This document shows, piece after piece, positions 19,496-20,293 of a DNA stretch of 20,293 nucleotides. Position 1 is the stretch's first letter. Each line of letters begins with the position of its first letter. The notes under the pieces were generated by a model, which was given only the letters and a program-made list of their open reading frames with translations, ran no database searches and was not told the DNA's origin. A program made the position numbers and the translations under genes. This DNA comes from Euprymna scolopes. Lineage: Eukaryota > Mollusca > Cephalopoda > Sepiida > Sepiolidae. The stretch covers positions 16,313,666 through 16,333,958 of the forward strand of contig CM044513.1 in NCBI GenBank assembly GCA_024364805.1, in the 5' to 3' direction.

Positions 19496-20293
19496 GGAGG
19501 GTGGTGCAGGGTCAGCATCACCAGCATACAACACTTACCTTACAAGTTCATCACTAACACGTGTTTTGGCTTGGTCTCTTCTGAGGTTCAGAACCTTTCC
19601 AGTTGGTCGGAATCTAATGTTAACACTGATTTCGTAATCGGGGAAACCATGCCAGAGCACTCCAGTCATATCGAGCGAAAACAATGTTGGTGCCGGTATA
19701 TCACTCTGCTTGACACAGTTATCAACGGGGAATTCTTCGGAAAGCCGACCATTGAATTTGATGCAACCTTTCATACTATGATGAAGCTGCTTGAACTTTT
19801 CCCTTAAATCAGGTGTATAGGCAAACTTTTCCAGTACTTTTCAGAGAGCCTAATCGTTAACTGTGCCAAACTCCGAGGATAAGTCCAACACACCTGACAA
19901 AGAGGCATATGCTTCTCAATACATTTTTCAAAAAGTTGACTAGCAGAAAACACCGTATTCACGATTTCTCGTCCACCTCTAAAATCAGACTGGGACTCCG
20001 GAAGGATATCAGGACATATATACTTTTCCAATCGGTTTAGCAAGAGCCATGCACATGCCTTTTTAACAACAGTAAGCAACGAGATACCTAAATAATTTCC
20101 ACAATAATACCTTTTACTCTTTATTTTTTACCATATTAAGGATGACATTTACGCAATCTTGAGCAGCCGGGTCACCCTGCAATACTGACAGTATTAAGAG
20201 TGGACCATACTATGTACATTGACACCACCAAATTTCACATCATGAACGTTTTTATGCCATTGATGCATAATTTCATCTGAGGTTTTCAGCAAG
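19496..20293 (-). pseudogene. LINE reverse transcriptase relic, continues past window end
   Basis: The minus-strand blocks are in order, read from the window end: KFGGVNVHSMVHS and LQGDPAAQDCVNVILNM (before RT block 1), NYLGISLLTVVKKACAW and LLLNRLEKYICPDILPESQS (block 1), DFRGGR (for the usual FR.GR, about 19970-19985), DLSSEFGTVND in place of 'DLTKAFDTVN', FPVDNCVKQSDIPAPTLFS (block 4, GVKQG..L.PTLFS), [19 protein letters not shown], and LYAGDAD for the catalytic YADD at 19518-19529, the second Asp of the pair having a Gly neighbour. At least two frame changes and several stops make it dead. The frame is lost about 25 bases after YAGD, where (AT)n begins. It differs in clade from the relic at 15.6-16.5 kb. 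Such sequences are common in mollusc genomes, often mislabelled as craniofacial development protein 2. Confidence 0.85.

Noticed and set aside
18827-19527. Long Tyr/Ile/His/Cys-rich open frames on both strands
   Set aside because: They are translations of (TA)n, (TG)n and (CA)n repeats, open in several frames at once, with no domain.
1-20293. LTR retroelements, endogenous viruses, Polintons, CRISPR arrays, bacterial-type operons
   Set aside because: I looked for integrase, protease, capsid or packaging motifs, long terminal direct repeats and regularly spaced short repeats, and saw none.

Overview
This window looks like AT-rich intergenic or intronic DNA from an animal, most likely a mollusc and plausibly a cephalopod such as an octopus. 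The reasons are the very low G+C by eye, the dense (AT)n and (AC)n microsatellites, the tRNA-derived SINEs, and decayed LINE and mariner coding relics of kinds abundant in octopus genomes. The species call is an inference from overall character, not from a diagnostic gene. I find no intact host protein-coding gene, no rRNA, no functional tRNA and no CRISPR. Most open reading frames here are translations of microsatellites or chance openings.

Layout. At 0-3.7 kb there is a short retroposon 3'-tail copy (about 371-412, minus orientation), a 33-base poly(A) tract, the N-terminal third of a mariner-type transposase (minus strand, about 1.79-2.15 kb, with probable leader to 2.31 kb), and a C/T-rich repeat region with an internal imperfect duplication. 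At 3.9-5.2 kb there are two neighbouring copies of one fold-back (almost wholly palindromic) transposon family. The second has a perfect 8-bp target-site duplication and a 70-bp pure (AT)n array inside one arm. A retroposon 3' end abuts it at about 5.5 kb. At 7.80-8.12 kb lies a second, unrelated fold-back element with 132-bp arms. The 9-12 kb stretch is mainly plain AT-rich sequence and microsatellites. At 12.29-12.61 kb there is a minus-strand tRNA-derived SINE with a (TAAA)n tail, whose 3' end resembles the tails at 0.4 and 5.5 kb. A tRNA-like B-box fragment lies at 13.97-14.06 kb, next to a long (AT)n.

At 15.64-16.5 kb there is a badly decayed LINE (jockey/X-element/CR1-like) on the minus strand, with reverse-transcriptase blocks in the correct order. 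At 18.34-18.85 kb are two ~96% identical copies of a second tRNA-derived SINE. From 18.85 to 19.49 kb two related blocks of alternating purine-pyrimidine sequence flank a 135-bp island. From 19.5 kb to the window end is a second LINE reverse transcriptase of a different clade, minus strand, which stops just after its YADD-like motif at an (AT)n array and continues beyond the window.

There is no operon-like or pathway logic. The window is a record of transposition and simple-repeat growth. A recurring theme is that long (AT)n arrays sit inside or directly against mobile-element sequence (5.03, 14.1, 18.3, 18.85 and 19.49 kb), which suggests that short AT motifs in element tails and arms seeded them. 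I did not find a convincing new biological system. The best leads are the two fold-back families and the shared tail linking a SINE to other retroposon ends.
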